Assembly: GCF_025685685.1 (NCBI RefSeq)
Contig: NZ_JAGSYH010000006.1
Location: forward strand, 62,001-126,000
Direction of reading: 5' to 3'
Source of the DNA: Acidicapsa dinghuensis
GTDB taxonomy: Bacteria > Acidobacteriota > Terriglobia > Terriglobales > Acidobacteriaceae
Length of the DNA stretch: 64,000 nt
Every line of letters begins with the position of its first letter. Within the stretch, counting starts at the first letter, position 1. A program made the translations under genes and the position numbers. Of the stretch, positions 9,024 to 18,654 are shown one piece after another. The notes under the pieces were generated by a model. That model searched no databases. It saw nothing but the letters and a program-made list of their open reading frames with translations, and had not been told where the DNA came from.

Positions 9024-10205
9024 TCAATCATTAGCAGTTCTGGTGAGGGATTCTCTTGCGAAAGAAGAGGAAGCTGATTTACGCATGGCTAAGCACTTAT
9101 GAACCCCAACCCTATAGTTCTCGACCATGGCCTCCATGGTGTATTGGTTTCCGCTTTCATGCGCGCCACGGCGAAGGCGCTCCATCAAGGATGGATCGAA
9201 GAGAACATTAAGAATGGAATCCGTGAATGCTTGAACATCATGGGCGACGAGCAGGCCGTTGTGGCCATGTTTGACATAACTAATCTCAGGCGGATGCGTA
9301 TTAAGAACGGTTGCTATCAGAGGCAGTCCAGCGGCGAAACAATCCACGACAGCCAAGCCGACCGTTCCACCCAAAAGAAAAACATCAGCCATTTTGTAAT
9401 AGATGGCACCTTGTTCGTGGTTCTTGAAGCCGACATAATGAATCCACGGCTCATGCTCTATTTCACGCTGCAACTGAACTCGATCAGGGCCATCGCCAAC
9501 GATTATGAGATGAAATTCGGGGCACTTTTTCTTGGCCGAGCGGGCGGCTTCAAGCAAGAAGGGAAGCTCTTTGATCGCGCCGATGAATCCGCAATACAGG
9601 CCGATCCGACTCGAAGACTGTCCGGTAAGAGCGATTTTTGCTTCTTCGACCTCTTCTTCGGAAATATTGCTGATAAGTTGTTTGAGCTCTGCTGTGTCAG
9701 TTGCGTTCTGTACGTTGGTGACCCTGTCTGGAGACATGCCCCTTGACTTCAGGTAGTCAGCGATAGATTCGGTATATGCGAACCACCAGTCCACCCATGT
9801 GAAAAAGTGCTGTTTAAACCATTCCGTCATCGGAGAGCGGTCGGGATGCCGATTCGGACCGAGTCCCCAGAAAGCGACCTTTTTAAGGCCAAGTGCAGAC
9901 ATTGTCATGATTGCTGGATTGATGAGAAATTTCACCTCCGATCCGACAATCACTAGATCCGACGCAAGTACGTCCTCCCAGACGTCTTGATAGATGAAGC
10001 GTCCGAAAAACCAACGGCCTTTGACACGCTTGCCAATCGGCGGCTGTAAATCAATTCGGTCTTTCCGTTCCGCTTGAAGGGTGTTGGAGTTGCTATACGC
10101 TACGGTTAACACGATGCCGTCCCGTTGAAGTGCTTTATACAGTCCCTCGAAAAATGCCAGACGGTAATGTTTCATTTCCGACTGGACAATCAGAACCTTA
10201 CGCAT
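9024..10205 (-). CDS. Glycosyltransferase family 4-like
   Basis: This 393-residue GT-B protein has an N-terminal KVLIVQSEMKHYRLAFFEGL, common in transferases of capsule and EPS loci. In the middle is IGLYCGFIGAIKELPFLLEA, then HLIIVGDGPD, and ADVFLLGGTVGLAVVDCFAAGLP in place of the usual EPFGxxxxEAM block. The latter implies a somewhat divergent donor site (it keeps a glycine-rich turn but no glutamate pair that I can place). The ATG at 10205 has GGGAGG ten bases upstream. It lies 90 bp downstream of the polymerase gene within the EPS operon. Donor unknown. Confidence 0.85.
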   Translation of the reverse strand: MRKVLIVQSEMKHYRLAFFEGLYKALQRDGIVLTVAYSNSNTLQAERKDRIDLQPPIGKRVKGRWFFGRFIYQDVWEDVLASDLVIVGSEVKFLINPAIMTMSALGLKKVAFWGLGPNRHPDRSPMTEWFKQHFFTWVDWWFAYTESIADYLKSRGMSPDRVTNVQNATDTAELKQLISNISEEEVEEAKIALTGQSSSRIGLYCGFIGAIKELPFLLEAARSAKKKCPEFHLIIVGDGPDRVQLQREIEHEPWIHYVGFKNHEQGAIYYKMADVFLLGGTVGLAVVDCFAAGLPLIATVLNTHPPEISYVKHGHNGLLVAHDVQAFTDSILNVLFDPSLMERLRRGAHESGNQYTMEAMVENYRVGVHKCLAMRKSASSSFARESLTRTAND

Positions 10206-10295
10206 GGGTTTCAAGCCTCCCGGAAGATAGATCTGAAGCGAAAAGGATCAAGACGGTGATCGTGAGCAAGAGAGGTGGTGCACCGTAGAGCAAGG

Positions 10296-11588
10296 TTATA
10301 AAGGGATGTCGGTTGATAGATGAGCTCTAAAGCGGGCCATGCTCAGAGGCATCTCGTCTTCAACGATCGCCAATTCCTGTTCTGAATTTAGCGACAGCAG
10401 CAGACCGCAGAAGATGATCCAAAGGCAGCCGGTACCAACCATAGAGCTCTCTGTGAGTTGATAAAAGAACGTAAACGCAAGAAAGGTAGCAGGCCATCTC
10501 CTATAGCCTTCCGGTCCATTCATGAAGTAGACATATGCTCTTTTACCTAGAATCGCCAACAACACCAGATAGGCGAGAAGGCCGATGAGACCTACTTCCA
10601 GGGTGAGGTCGATATAGCCGTTGTGAGCATGAGGGGCACTGTCCCAGTTGATCGCTTCCCGAATCCTCCTGGCGGGCACAGAATCATAAGTCCAGAATGC
10701 TTCGTATCCATATCCCAGTAGAGGCTTGTCTTTTATGCTGTCGATGGCATATCGCCACAGGTCTGTGCGACCCGTGAGGGAAGGATCTTTATCGAGGTGT
10801 GTGGTTACCGAATCGAGATTGGTACTGACGTAGTAGATTGTGAGCAGTGAGCCAAGGGCAATGCTGCAGAGGGCAATTCTGCGCGGGACCGGCTTCCATT
10901 TCAAGACCGGCAAGAGCGCAAATACCGCTACGACGATCGCCATATATCCGACGGAACTTGTTGATTGAGAAAGAATCCCGATCACGATTCCACACGCGAC
11001 CGTGACAAACCTGACGACAAATGACTTACGAAACGTGCACAGACACGCGGCTACAGTGAGGCATACCGTTTTGCCAAAAACGTTTTTAACACCGAAGAGT
11101 CCATGCCATGCTGAACCTTCCATCTCCTGACCAGGTATCAGTCCTGGTGCCAGCAGTTCGACGAATACACTCAAAGCCACTATTGATACCAGCGCAATGC
11201 AGAGCAAACGCAGTTGCTTTTCAAAGGAGTAGTGGATGCTCAGATCAAGAGCGACCAGAGTGGAACTGAACAGCGTTACCCAGGTATGGAGCGTCTCATT
11301 GCGGTCAATCGACCAAAGAAAGGAGCTCAGTGTTAGAACAAGAAATAGAACGAGGGCTTTGTTCTCCCGCAGTAAAGCCACGGCATCGCGTCTCCGCAAG
11401 AAAACGCGGATGAACGCTATTCCAAAGATCGTCGCGGAAACAGCCTTGAGGTAGGGTGATCCTTGGCTAGCTGTCGCAAGATCTCCTGTGTCCAGGAACA
11501 ATGACGCAAATGCGCCAATCGTAAGTACGAAGACGCAAACGAAATAGCTGTCTCGAATCAGACTGACAATGTGTTTGGGTATGGTCAT
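10296..11588 (-). CDS. O-antigen ligase/polymerase family membrane protein (Wzy-like)
   Basis: 430 residues with about ten to twelve hydrophobic segments. A large loop in the C-terminal third (residues about 265-325) contains DLWRYAIDSIKDKPLLGYGYEAFW and ends in HAHNGYIDLTLEVGLIGLL. The H-N-x-(Y/L)-(I/L)-x-x-x-x-x-x-G-(L/I)-(I/P)-G motif is the hallmark of the Wzy_C/O-antigen ligase family (PF04932). These inner-membrane proteins polymerise or transfer lipid-linked glycan on the periplasmic side. With Wzx, Wzz and Wza genes in the same operon, a Wzy polymerase role is the natural reading. Sequence alone does not separate polymerase from ligase. The start has GGAA 10 bases upstream. Confidence 0.87.
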   Translation of the reverse strand: MTIPKHIVSLIRDSYFVCVFVLTIGAFASLFLDTGDLATASQGSPYLKAVSATIFGIAFIRVFLRRRDAVALLRENKALVLFLVLTLSSFLWSIDRNETLHTWVTLFSSTLVALDLSIHYSFEKQLRLLCIALVSIVALSVFVELLAPGLIPGQEMEGSAWHGLFGVKNVFGKTVCLTVAACLCTFRKSFVVRFVTVACGIVIGILSQSTSSVGYMAIVVAVFALLPVLKWKPVPRRIALCSIALGSLLTIYYVSTNLDSVTTHLDKDPSLTGRTDLWRYAIDSIKDKPLLGYGYEAFWTYDSVPARRIREAINWDSAPHAHNGYIDLTLEVGLIGLLAYLVLLAILGKRAYVYFMNGPEGYRRWPATFLAFTFFYQLTESSMVGTGCLWIIFCGLLLSLNSEQELAIVEDEMPLSMARFRAHLSTDIPL

Positions 11589-11717
11589 GGTTTATTCATT
11601 CCATGTGCTATGGCGTGATGATTGGGTAGCTACAACAACCATCAAAGAAACAATGGCTCAAAGGCGAGTAAGGTCTCCCGGCAGATATGGCCATTATGTA
11701 GACCGGCCGTACTGTGG

Positions 11718-12656
11718 CTAGTGGTCCCACGACTGGCGACGGAATTTTTCCGATGCTCCCCACCACATCGCCCGCAAGATGGCTTCGATTCTGAGTTGGG
11801 GCGAAAGCGACTTTAGGAAAGTGCCTGCGATCTCTCGATGCTCGAGTTCAAGTCCGCCTGTTGCCCAAAGCTTTCCCAATCCGTGAGCAAATATCTTCGT
11901 CCCAAGATGTTGGAGAATGCGAAATTCTCGGGACAGACACATTCCAAGCAAAATGTCGGAGAGACCGACGATCCTTGCCTTGTCGCTTACTCTTCGTGTG
12001 TATGCATTGCTTCGGTGAATTCGCTGGAGAGTCAAAGGTTCTGATACGAGCCATCCACTCGATAAGGAATAGGCTGCGAACTTTAAATAGTTGTCGCTTG
12101 AAATTCCACTCTTAATTCGCAACGTCTCAGGCATTGGAAGAATGTGGCCGAGAGTCTCTCGTCTGAACGAAAGACCGGAAGTGCTGGTGAAAACGTAAGG
12201 TGCGTGGCCGTTGGCCACAATGCCGCGCGCATCGATCTTGCCCTTATGCACGTTGGCAGTCCAAGGAAACCACTCTTTTGTGGTGTCCTCAAAGTGGCGA
12301 GCTCTGTCAAAGCACCATCCGATCTCAGAGTCACCGGCGAAGATCTCGACGATACGTGCCACTTTGTGTGGTTCGAAAATATCGTCGGAATCGAGGAAGC
12401 ATATGAGAGGGCCTCTGCTAACTTGAAAGCCGGCATTGAAAGCAGATGACTGACCACCATTTTCCTTAGCCACCAAACGGATACGATCGCCATAAGTGGC
12501 AAGTACCTCCGCCGAATTATCGGTGGACCCATCATCTACGACTACTACCTCTATGTTTGCGTAGGTTTGAGCCAAGGCACTATCGATGGCCTCGCTAAGA
12601 AATCGACCATAATTGTAATTGTTAACAAGGATGCTAACCAATGGCGCCTCATGCAT
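11718..12656 (-). CDS. Glycosyltransferase family 2
   Basis: About 312 residues, with an N-terminal GT-A domain: VSILVNNYNYGRFLSEAIDS, then VEVVVVDDGSTDNSAEVL and PLICFLDSDDIFEPHKV. The DxD-type metal site is in LDSDD. The ATG at 12656 has GAGAGGA nine bases upstream. It avoids the 68-bp overlap with the flippase gene that the longer in-frame start would give. It follows wzx by 25 bp. The C-terminal 100 residues have no recognised domain. Role: adds a sugar to the EPS repeat unit at the cytoplasmic membrane face. Donor not predictable. Confidence 0.88.
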   Translation of the reverse strand: MHEAPLVSILVNNYNYGRFLSEAIDSALAQTYANIEVVVVDDGSTDNSAEVLATYGDRIRLVAKENGGQSSAFNAGFQVSRGPLICFLDSDDIFEPHKVARIVEIFAGDSEIGWCFDRARHFEDTTKEWFPWTANVHKGKIDARGIVANGHAPYVFTSTSGLSFRRETLGHILPMPETLRIKSGISSDNYLKFAAYSLSSGWLVSEPLTLQRIHRSNAYTRRVSDKARIVGLSDILLGMCLSREFRILQHLGTKIFAHGLGKLWATGGLELEHREIAGTFLKSLSPQLRIEAILRAMWWGASEKFRRQSWDH

Positions 12657-12681
12657 CTGTCCATTTCCTCTCAGCAGGTTG

Positions 12682-13974
12682 TTAGAAATCGCCGACTTCC
12701 GCTGCGACGAGTTGGGATCTTCGTTCTTGCCGTCTCGATAGACTTGCAAGAGCTACGACATATAGGCATGCTAGTAAGCCATCACAACCTAGGCTTGACC
12801 AGGCAGCACCTCTCCAAGAGTAAGCTGGGATGATCCATAGATTGACCAGAACATTCACGCCGGCAACCAGAAATTGAATCATGGTGCGAATACCCTGATA
12901 GCCAGCTCCTGTAAGCGCATCCGCGAAGAAGAAGTGGAATGTTTTAAGAAACGGCAGTAATGCAAGCCACCGCAACGCCATCACAGCGTTTGTGTATTCT
13001 TTGCCGAGAATGTGAGGAAGAACGGGAGCAAAGAAAAATAGCGAAAACACAATAACGATCGCAAACCCAACTGGTTTGGGAAGAAGCCGCTTCATGTATT
13101 TGATGGAGCCGGAAATGCCTTCTTGTCCTGCCCGAAAACACCCTGGATAAGCCGCTGACAGAACTGATTTGACTGGGACCAGGGAAACATCGATCAGCCG
13201 ATATGCAGCTCCATAGATGCCTGTTGCCGAGAGGTCACCCAGGCGAGCCAACATTGTCTTGTCGATATCGTTGTATACACTCTGAGCTGATTGCCCGGCT
13301 GAATAGTAGAAGCCTTCTAGCAAATCTCGTCGTAGCTGAGGTAGTGCGAGTGAAGGCTTGCCCAAGGTAGCGAACACCGCAGTCACGGATCCAACTGTTA
13401 CTATCGCAGTTGCTGCGAGATAGACAACCGCCCACTGTTCCGCACTAGGGTGATGGATTATGCTCACAAGGACCAGCAGACCAATCAGCCTCGCAAGACT
13501 GGAATAGACGTTGATTTGAGCTGTCGCTCGAAACCTCTCCATGGCTCCGAACGCAAATGCGCAAAGGTCGGTCAGCCGACCCAATATCAAATCCGAGGAA
13601 GCGACCAATAGAAGGATTGCCCAAGGGATGCTTCGCGGCAGAAGAAATCTGCAGCTGCTGATCAATGCCAATCCGCAAAGTCCAGAGACTATGGTTATGA
13701 AAAGTCCATTTCCCCAGGAACTTGAAAAAGCGGCTTGATCTTGAACCACATTTCGAATGATCAGATTGCTTGTTCCGAGTCCTACGAAGGGAGAGAGAAT
13801 TGCTGCTATTGCAACTACAGCCACGAATGCGCCGTACTGTTCTGGTCCCAGACTGCGTGCAATGATGACAAAATACGCAGCCTGGATAATCAACTTAAGC
13901 CCATTTCCCAGCATGACCCACAAAGTGTTCTTCTTCAGGTCACTGCGGGGAAGCCATTTTGATATGTACCTCAT
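12682..13974 (-). CDS. Polysaccharide flippase, Wzx/MATE-like
   Basis: 430 residues with about twelve hydrophobic helices and little else. The opening LKKNTLWVMLGNGLKLIIQAAYFVIIARSLGPEQYG is typical of polysaccharide biosynthesis (PST/Wzx) exporters: a helix ending in a short R-x-LGPxxYG loop. Such proteins move undecaprenyl-pyrophosphate-linked repeat units across the inner membrane. GAGGA lies four bases before the ATG. It sits between the WecG-like gene (109 bp upstream) and a GT2 gene, with the polymerase further on. The Wzx/Wzy pathway is therefore complete in this block. Confidence 0.87.
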   Translation of the reverse strand: MRYISKWLPRSDLKKNTLWVMLGNGLKLIIQAAYFVIIARSLGPEQYGAFVAVVAIAAILSPFVGLGTSNLIIRNVVQDQAAFSSSWGNGLFITIVSGLCGLALISSCRFLLPRSIPWAILLLVASSDLILGRLTDLCAFAFGAMERFRATAQINVYSSLARLIGLLVLVSIIHHPSAEQWAVVYLAATAIVTVGSVTAVFATLGKPSLALPQLRRDLLEGFYYSAGQSAQSVYNDIDKTMLARLGDLSATGIYGAAYRLIDVSLVPVKSVLSAAYPGCFRAGQEGISGSIKYMKRLLPKPVGFAIVIVFSLFFFAPVLPHILGKEYTNAVMALRWLALLPFLKTFHFFFADALTGAGYQGIRTMIQFLVAGVNVLVNLWIIPAYSWRGAAWSSLGCDGLLACLYVVALASLSRRQERRSQLVAAEVGDF

Positions 13975-14082
13975 GCCTTCCTCATGGTTGGCGTTGGCGA
14001 GCGTCGTAACGACAGCATCTTGATAATCTCCTCCGGTTCCGTGTACACATCCGGATTGTTTGAATCGACTAGCCTGTAACGG

Positions 14083-14973
14083 TCAACCAGCTCGCTGGCC
14101 GAGTACTGGCACAGGCCTATCAGTTTGCGGACGTGCCGTCGTTCTCGCGGGTGTCATGATGAGATACCGACGCAGGCCGATGAGTTGGAGACACATAAGC
14201 CAAAGAAAGCGCGGGTTATTTTTTAGGTATCGTCCGGTCAGCCTGTGTGGCTCTCTCAGCATCCGAAGGAACCAATGCATGCCGGCGTTTTTAACCCAAT
14301 CGGGCGCATCTTTACTGTGTCCGCTATGGACATCGAAAGCCGCGCCCACGCCTACCATGAGCTTTACAGGGAGTTTGCCACAATACTGTGACATAAATCT
14401 TTCCTGCTTGGGCGTGCTTATGCCACACCAGAGGATGTCAGGCTGTACCCTCGCGAGTTGGCGTTCTAGATACAATTCCTGATCCTTATCCAGTGGGCCA
14501 AACGGCGGGGTGTAAGTGCCCACAATTTTAAGGTCTGGAAAGCGCGCCAGGAGGGAGTCCCTAAGCTCTTCTGCAACACCTGGCTTGCCCCCATAGAGGT
14601 AATTCGTATAACCCCGTTCGACGGATAACTGACACATTTCCAGCATGTATTCCGGGCCGGAAACACGCGCCATCTTGTCGTGCCCCTGCCAATGACCGAC
14701 CCATACGGTAGGCATGCCGTCGGGAGTGGTGAGGAAAGAAGCATTTAAGATCGACCGGAATCTCTCGTCCGTTTGCGCTTCCATGACGCCATGAACGCCT
14801 GTGACACAGACATAAGCCTGCATGTCTGACTGGAGAAGACGATCCGTGTAGTAAATCGCGTCAGTCATTGAAATCGCGCTGATTCCGACACCTAGTAGGT
14901 TCGCGCGTGGCTCCCCAGCCGAGCACCTTACTCTCAAACTCTTGCGTCGTTCTTTAAGCTCGGGATTCTGCAT
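14083..14973 (-). CDS. WecG/TagA/CpsF family glycosyltransferase (GT26)
   Basis: About 296 residues. It has the family signatures ISMTDAIYYTDRLL, FLTTPDGMPTVWVG, GGKPGVAEEL, CGISTPKQERFM and LMVGVGAAFDVHSG. Known members (WecG, TagA) transfer N-acetylmannosamine or its uronate to a lipid-linked GlcNAc. In EPS clusters they add the second sugar. The start at 14973 has GGAGG nine bases upstream and overlaps the end of the epimerase gene by 20 bp, which suggests translational coupling. A longer ATG start at 15009 lacks a ribosome site. The last ~25 residues (TARPQTDRPVPVLGQ) are low-complexity and not conserved in the family. Confidence 0.9.
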   Translation of the reverse strand: MQNPELKERRKSLRVRCSAGEPRANLLGVGISAISMTDAIYYTDRLLQSDMQAYVCVTGVHGVMEAQTDERFRSILNASFLTTPDGMPTVWVGHWQGHDKMARVSGPEYMLEMCQLSVERGYTNYLYGGKPGVAEELRDSLLARFPDLKIVGTYTPPFGPLDKDQELYLERQLARVQPDILWCGISTPKQERFMSQYCGKLPVKLMVGVGAAFDVHSGHSKDAPDWVKNAGMHWFLRMLREPHRLTGRYLKNNPRFLWLMCLQLIGLRRYLIMTPARTTARPQTDRPVPVLGQRAG

Positions 14974-15955
14974 GGACGCCAACCTCCATCTGAGAACTGA
15001 TCCAGTCATATGTCTCTCGCAGGCCGTCCCGCAGGGAAGTAGATGGCTCCCATGAAAGGCGCCGCCGAATCAAAGTATTGTCACTATTGCGGCCATTCAC
15101 ACCTTTAGGAGCATCCAGTTTGTATCTGCGCGTGAGCTTGATTCCTGCGAAATCCTCCGCAATGTCGACAAGTTGATCAATTGTCACGAGTTCGCTACTA
15201 CCTAGATTGATCGGCTCATGGATATCTGCCTCCGCAATCATCTCGGTCCCTTTAGTGCAGTCATCGATATACATGAAGCTGCGCGACTGTTTGCCATCTC
15301 CCCATATTTCGATTTCGTGATTGCCTGAGAACTTTGCTTCCAAGACCTTGCGGCAAATAGCGGCAGGCGCTTTTTCACGGCCCCCCGTCCATGTCCCCAT
15401 TGGTCCATAAACGTTGTGAAATCGAGCTACACGACACTCGAGGTTGAAATCCTCTTCAAAATGCCGGCACATGCGTTCGCTGAAGAGCTTCTCCCATCCA
15501 TATCCGTCTTCAGCCAGAGCGGGATAGGCATCTGACTCGCGAAGTGCTGTTGCTCGTGGGTCTCGCTGTTTGTCGGCGTTGTACACGCAGGCCGATGACG
15601 AAAAGAAAAATCTCGAAACATGTGCCTCTTTTGCCGCCATAAGCAAATGCGTGTTAATGAGAACACTTAACATGCAAAGCGCTTTGTTGTTTTCAATGAA
15701 CCCCATGCCGCCCATATTCGCAGCAAGGTTGAATACTACTGTTGCACCGGAGACTGCATCTCGGCAGTTATTGATCTCGTTGAGATCAGCCTCCACGTTC
15801 TCGACTTGAGATGAGGCTTGGTACCACTCTCCTATGGGTTTGATGTCCACGGCTCGAATTACGTTAACGCCATTGGTGAGAAGACTCTTAACCAGATGGC
15901 CTCCAATGAAACCACCTGCACCGCAAACAACTACATCCTCTTCTGCGAGTCTCAA
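14954..15955 (-). CDS. NAD-dependent epimerase, GDP-mannose 3,5-epimerase-like
   Basis: About 333 residues of an extended short-chain dehydrogenase. It has the NAD-binding VVVCGAGGFIGGHLV, NLAANMGGMGFI, FFFSSSACVYN, the catalytic Y-x-x-x-K in DGYGWEKLFSERMC, and RFHNVYGPMGTWTGGREKAP. These blocks match GDP-mannose 3,5-epimerase (EC 5.1.3.18), which makes GDP-L-galactose/L-gulose from GDP-mannose. The best start is a TTG at 15955 with AAGGAGG seven bases before it; an ATG lies 42 bp further upstream. Inference: it supplies an unusual GDP-sugar for this EPS. Other SDR sugar epimerases are possible, but the MGGMGFI and FHNVYGPMG blocks are characteristic. Confidence 0.85.
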   Translation of the reverse strand: MRLAEEDVVVCGAGGFIGGHLVKSLLTNGVNVIRAVDIKPIGEWYQASSQVENVEADLNEINNCRDAVSGATVVFNLAANMGGMGFIENNKALCMLSVLINTHLLMAAKEAHVSRFFFSSSACVYNADKQRDPRATALRESDAYPALAEDGYGWEKLFSERMCRHFEEDFNLECRVARFHNVYGPMGTWTGGREKAPAAICRKVLEAKFSGNHEIEIWGDGKQSRSFMYIDDCTKGTEMIAEADIHEPINLGSSELVTIDQLVDIAEDFAGIKLTRRYKLDAPKGVNGRNSDNTLIRRRLSWEPSTSLRDGLRETYDWISSQMEVGVHAESRA

Positions 15956-16288
15956 GTCGTATCCTCCTTGGGTAAGTGCGTGACTCGTTCTATTCAACAG
16001 ACCGCACTGTGCCTTACGTTCCTAAATAAGTCTCTGTTCACCTAAGGCAGCTGCAGGCGAAACAGAATCATCAGACTCTCGAAATCAAAAGGAAAGCTGA
16101 TCGAGTGAAGACAAGCCAGCAATGCATCCTCGCAAGAGAATGCAATCAAACTAATCCGCGGTTTGTGATACTTGTGCTCCGTCCCGGAAAGACTGAACCT
16201 TTGCGAACTGTGCTCCCAAGCGGTGGTATGGGAGTTGCGCTCCTCACCTACGACATCACCAAAAGTGGCCGGTCACGGGAGGCATAAG
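15956..16288 (-). other. Non-coding gap inside the EPS operon
   Basis: 333 bp between the BY-kinase-like gene and the epimerase gene. I see no convincing gene, tRNA or strong hairpin. The in-frame extension of the epimerase to an ATG at 15997 occupies part of it. It is the longest break in the block, so a secondary promoter for the downstream sugar and transferase genes could lie here, but I cannot point to one. Confidence 0.4.
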
Positions 16289-17035
16289 TTAAATCCGTCT
16301 ATAAAGTTGTTCGGGAATTGGGAAGGTTCGCTTGTTCAACACCGCTCCGAGAATAGGTATATCCGCGGAGCGTAGGGTCTGCGTTATCGCCGTTGCTGCT
16401 TCTTTCCGGGTTGAGTTTGCTTCCAGAACCAGCACAAGACCATCCGTGTGCTTGGCAATTGCAACGGCATCGGAATAGTGCGTCAGCGGCGGCGCATCGA
16501 TGACTACAAAGTCAAACTGTTGGCGGAGCTGAGTGATCCTTCCAGCAAAGTTAGAAGAAGAGAACAACTCCGGAGAGTCGTCCGCTAGCTTCCCGGAAGA
16601 AAGCAACCAAAGTTTATCCTGAGACAAAGGCTTAACGAATGAAGAGATAGGCTCCTTACGCCGAAGGGCGTCTGCCAGACCATGATGATTTGTGGTGCCG
16701 AACATCTCAGGAAGAGCAGGGGAGCGGAAGTTGGCTTCCACCAGACACACTGGTTCAGTCGAATGCTTGGCAAGAACCTCGGCCACAGACGCGGAGATCT
16801 GGCTGCATCCACTTCGGTGGTCAACGCCTGCGAATACGACGACACGCGGCGGATCTTGCGTTTTCTGCAGAAAGATCTGCTGTACCAGGCGCAAGGCCTC
16901 ATCAGTAGCCCATCGACTTTGATCACTGCTTCCAGCAATCAACTCCTCATGTGGAAAGACAGGTGCTGGAATGGATTCAGAGCGTCGGGACTGTTCTCTC
17001 TCCAGTTCCTGCAATAGTTCGAAATGCTTGCTCAT
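16289..17035 (-). CDS. BY-kinase-like protein (CpsD/CapB family) with degenerate P-loop
   Basis: About 248 residues of the MinD/BY-kinase fold. The Walker A' region is VCLVEANFRSP and the Walker B is DFVVIDAPPL, both placed as in CpsD/CapB tyrosine autokinases. The Walker A position reads GVDHRSGCSQIS, where the kinase has G-x-G-K-S/T: the catalytic lysine is a cysteine. The C-terminal tyrosine cluster is absent apart from YRRI at the end. The ATG at 17035 has AAGGAGATAGG just upstream. The gene is 47 bp after the ATPase gene and one gene removed from Wzz, its usual activator. Inference: a partner of Wzz in EPS chain-length control, perhaps without kinase activity. Confidence 0.82.
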   Translation of the reverse strand: MSKHFELLQELEREQSRRSESIPAPVFPHEELIAGSSDQSRWATDEALRLVQQIFLQKTQDPPRVVVFAGVDHRSGCSQISASVAEVLAKHSTEPVCLVEANFRSPALPEMFGTTNHHGLADALRRKEPISSFVKPLSQDKLWLLSSGKLADDSPELFSSSNFAGRITQLRQQFDFVVIDAPPLTHYSDAVAIAKHTDGLVLVLEANSTRKEAATAITQTLRSADIPILGAVLNKRTFPIPEQLYRRI

Positions 17036-17082
17036 GGTTTTCCTATCTCCTTGCGCCGATGTGCTGCCGTACACATCTGCGC

Positions 17083-18642
17083 TCACCTTTCTGTTTTGGC
17101 ATTGTGAGTGTCGAGGGGAAGTGTAATGATCTGTCCTGGGTTCAGACGGTTCGGGTAGAGAACGGAGGGGTTGGATGCGAGTAGCTGCTCGATTAGTTCG
17201 GGAGTGCATTTACCGTAGACACTGTCGCAAAGCGCGGAGAGCGATTCGGCTTTCCTTACGCGTACCGATCCTCTGTGCGCGTGCGCAGTGCTGGGCACAG
17301 ATTTCGGTTGATCGGCACTTTGACTGTCGTCTGTGCTGAGCGCAGGCATGGCTTCAGAGCTGGCCTGAATAACACGCCCCGGAAAAACTACTCGATAGTC
17401 AACTATTCCAAACCATACGCACACTCCTGTCACAAATGCGATAGTAACGACGGCTGCAAGCTTCCATGACGCTGAATTTGAGCCCCACCTTGAGTGGCGT
17501 TCGAAACCTGCGAATGCGGGGCTGTCGAGAAGCGCAACGTTGTTTGACGTTATCTCGGTATCCAAATCGGCTAATTCTTTCTCACTCGATATTTGGAGAG
17601 GATTATCGCTCGAAATGGGATCGTAATATTCGTAGATTTGTGATGCATTGGTCTGTAGGTCATGGTTCTGCGGTTCCGGAATTAAATGTTCAGACGACGC
17701 GATGAGACTACCGACGTCTGATTGGGCTGGATGGTCATCGGAGCTTATGAAAATCTCTTCTTTCTCTTCTGAGATTTCGAGAGGCGCACTTTCTGCAAAT
17801 CCCAGCTGGCCCCCTTCGGCGGATAGCAGATGTTCTTTAACGCTCAGATCTGAAATAACTTCGTTGACGATTTCCGAATCGATCTTGTGACGCTTTAACG
17901 CGAACGCCAGAGACATTGCATTGAAGCAAAGGTTGTTGATATTTCGCGGTATGCCTTCGCTGTGTCGTGCAATCAATGCCAACGCGGAAGGAGTAAAGAT
18001 AGACTCTTCCGTTTCCAGCCCTGCGTACCTAAGCCGATGGCGGATGTACGCTGCTGTTTCGTTCATGGAAAGCGGCGTCAAATGGGCGAAGATCGATATT
18101 CGTTGACGGAGTTGCAGCAAATCAGAGGTCATGAGCTTTTCGGCCAGTTGAGGTTGACCAGCAAGGACGATTTGCATCAACTTCTGGCTTGAAGTCTCGA
18201 AATTCGATAGCATTCGAACCGTTTCGAGTACGGAATCGTTGAGGTTCTGAGCTTCATCGAGTACGACTACTACAGATCTGTGTGCAGCGTGTTGATTAAG
18301 CAGGACCTTGTTTAATTGAGTTTGTAGATCAACCAGGCTCTTTCGTACATCCTTTGCTCCCAGATCGATTAAGATCGCACGAAGCAGGTCCATAGGCGTC
18401 GTGATCGTCTGAAAGAGGAATACTGTTGTTTTGGTATCTCGAAGTCTGCTCAATACCTCAAACAAAAGCGTGGTTTTTCCCATGCCGGGCTTTGCAATCA
18501 GCGAGACAAAGCCGAGACCGGATTGTAGCCCATAGAGAAGCGAAGCGAGTGCTTCACGATGCGAGGTGCTCGGGAACATATATTTCGGATCGGGAGTAAC
18601 TCCGAATGGCTGCTCTCGTAGCTTGAAATGTTGCGCGATCAT
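17083..18642 (-). CDS. ExeA/GspA-like AAA ATPase with C-terminal LysM-like domain
   Basis: About 519 residues. The first 270 form an ExeA-type AAA domain: FGVTPDPKYMFPS, Walker A KPGMGKTT, Walker B VVVVLDEAQNL, then IVLAGQPQL and ARHSEGIPRNINNLC. An acidic linker and one membrane helix follow (AAVVTIAFVTGVCVWFGIV, around residue 405). The tail after the helix holds a LysM-like segment (LSALCDSVYGKCTPELIEQLL, then LNPGQIITLPL), probably periplasmic. Such ATPases are frequent in XrtA-type EPS loci between Wzz and kinase genes. The ATG at 18642 has AGGACGG seven bases before it. Inference: couples cytoplasmic ATP use to the envelope export complex. No exosortase gene is in the window. Confidence 0.85.
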   Translation of the reverse strand: MIAQHFKLREQPFGVTPDPKYMFPSTSHREALASLLYGLQSGLGFVSLIAKPGMGKTTLLFEVLSRLRDTKTTVFLFQTITTPMDLLRAILIDLGAKDVRKSLVDLQTQLNKVLLNQHAAHRSVVVVLDEAQNLNDSVLETVRMLSNFETSSQKLMQIVLAGQPQLAEKLMTSDLLQLRQRISIFAHLTPLSMNETAAYIRHRLRYAGLETEESIFTPSALALIARHSEGIPRNINNLCFNAMSLAFALKRHKIDSEIVNEVISDLSVKEHLLSAEGGQLGFAESAPLEISEEKEEIFISSDDHPAQSDVGSLIASSEHLIPEPQNHDLQTNASQIYEYYDPISSDNPLQISSEKELADLDTEITSNNVALLDSPAFAGFERHSRWGSNSASWKLAAVVTIAFVTGVCVWFGIVDYRVVFPGRVIQASSEAMPALSTDDSQSADQPKSVPSTAHAHRGSVRVRKAESLSALCDSVYGKCTPELIEQLLASNPSVLYPNRLNPGQIITLPLDTHNAKTER

Positions 18643-18654
18643 AGACAATCCGTC

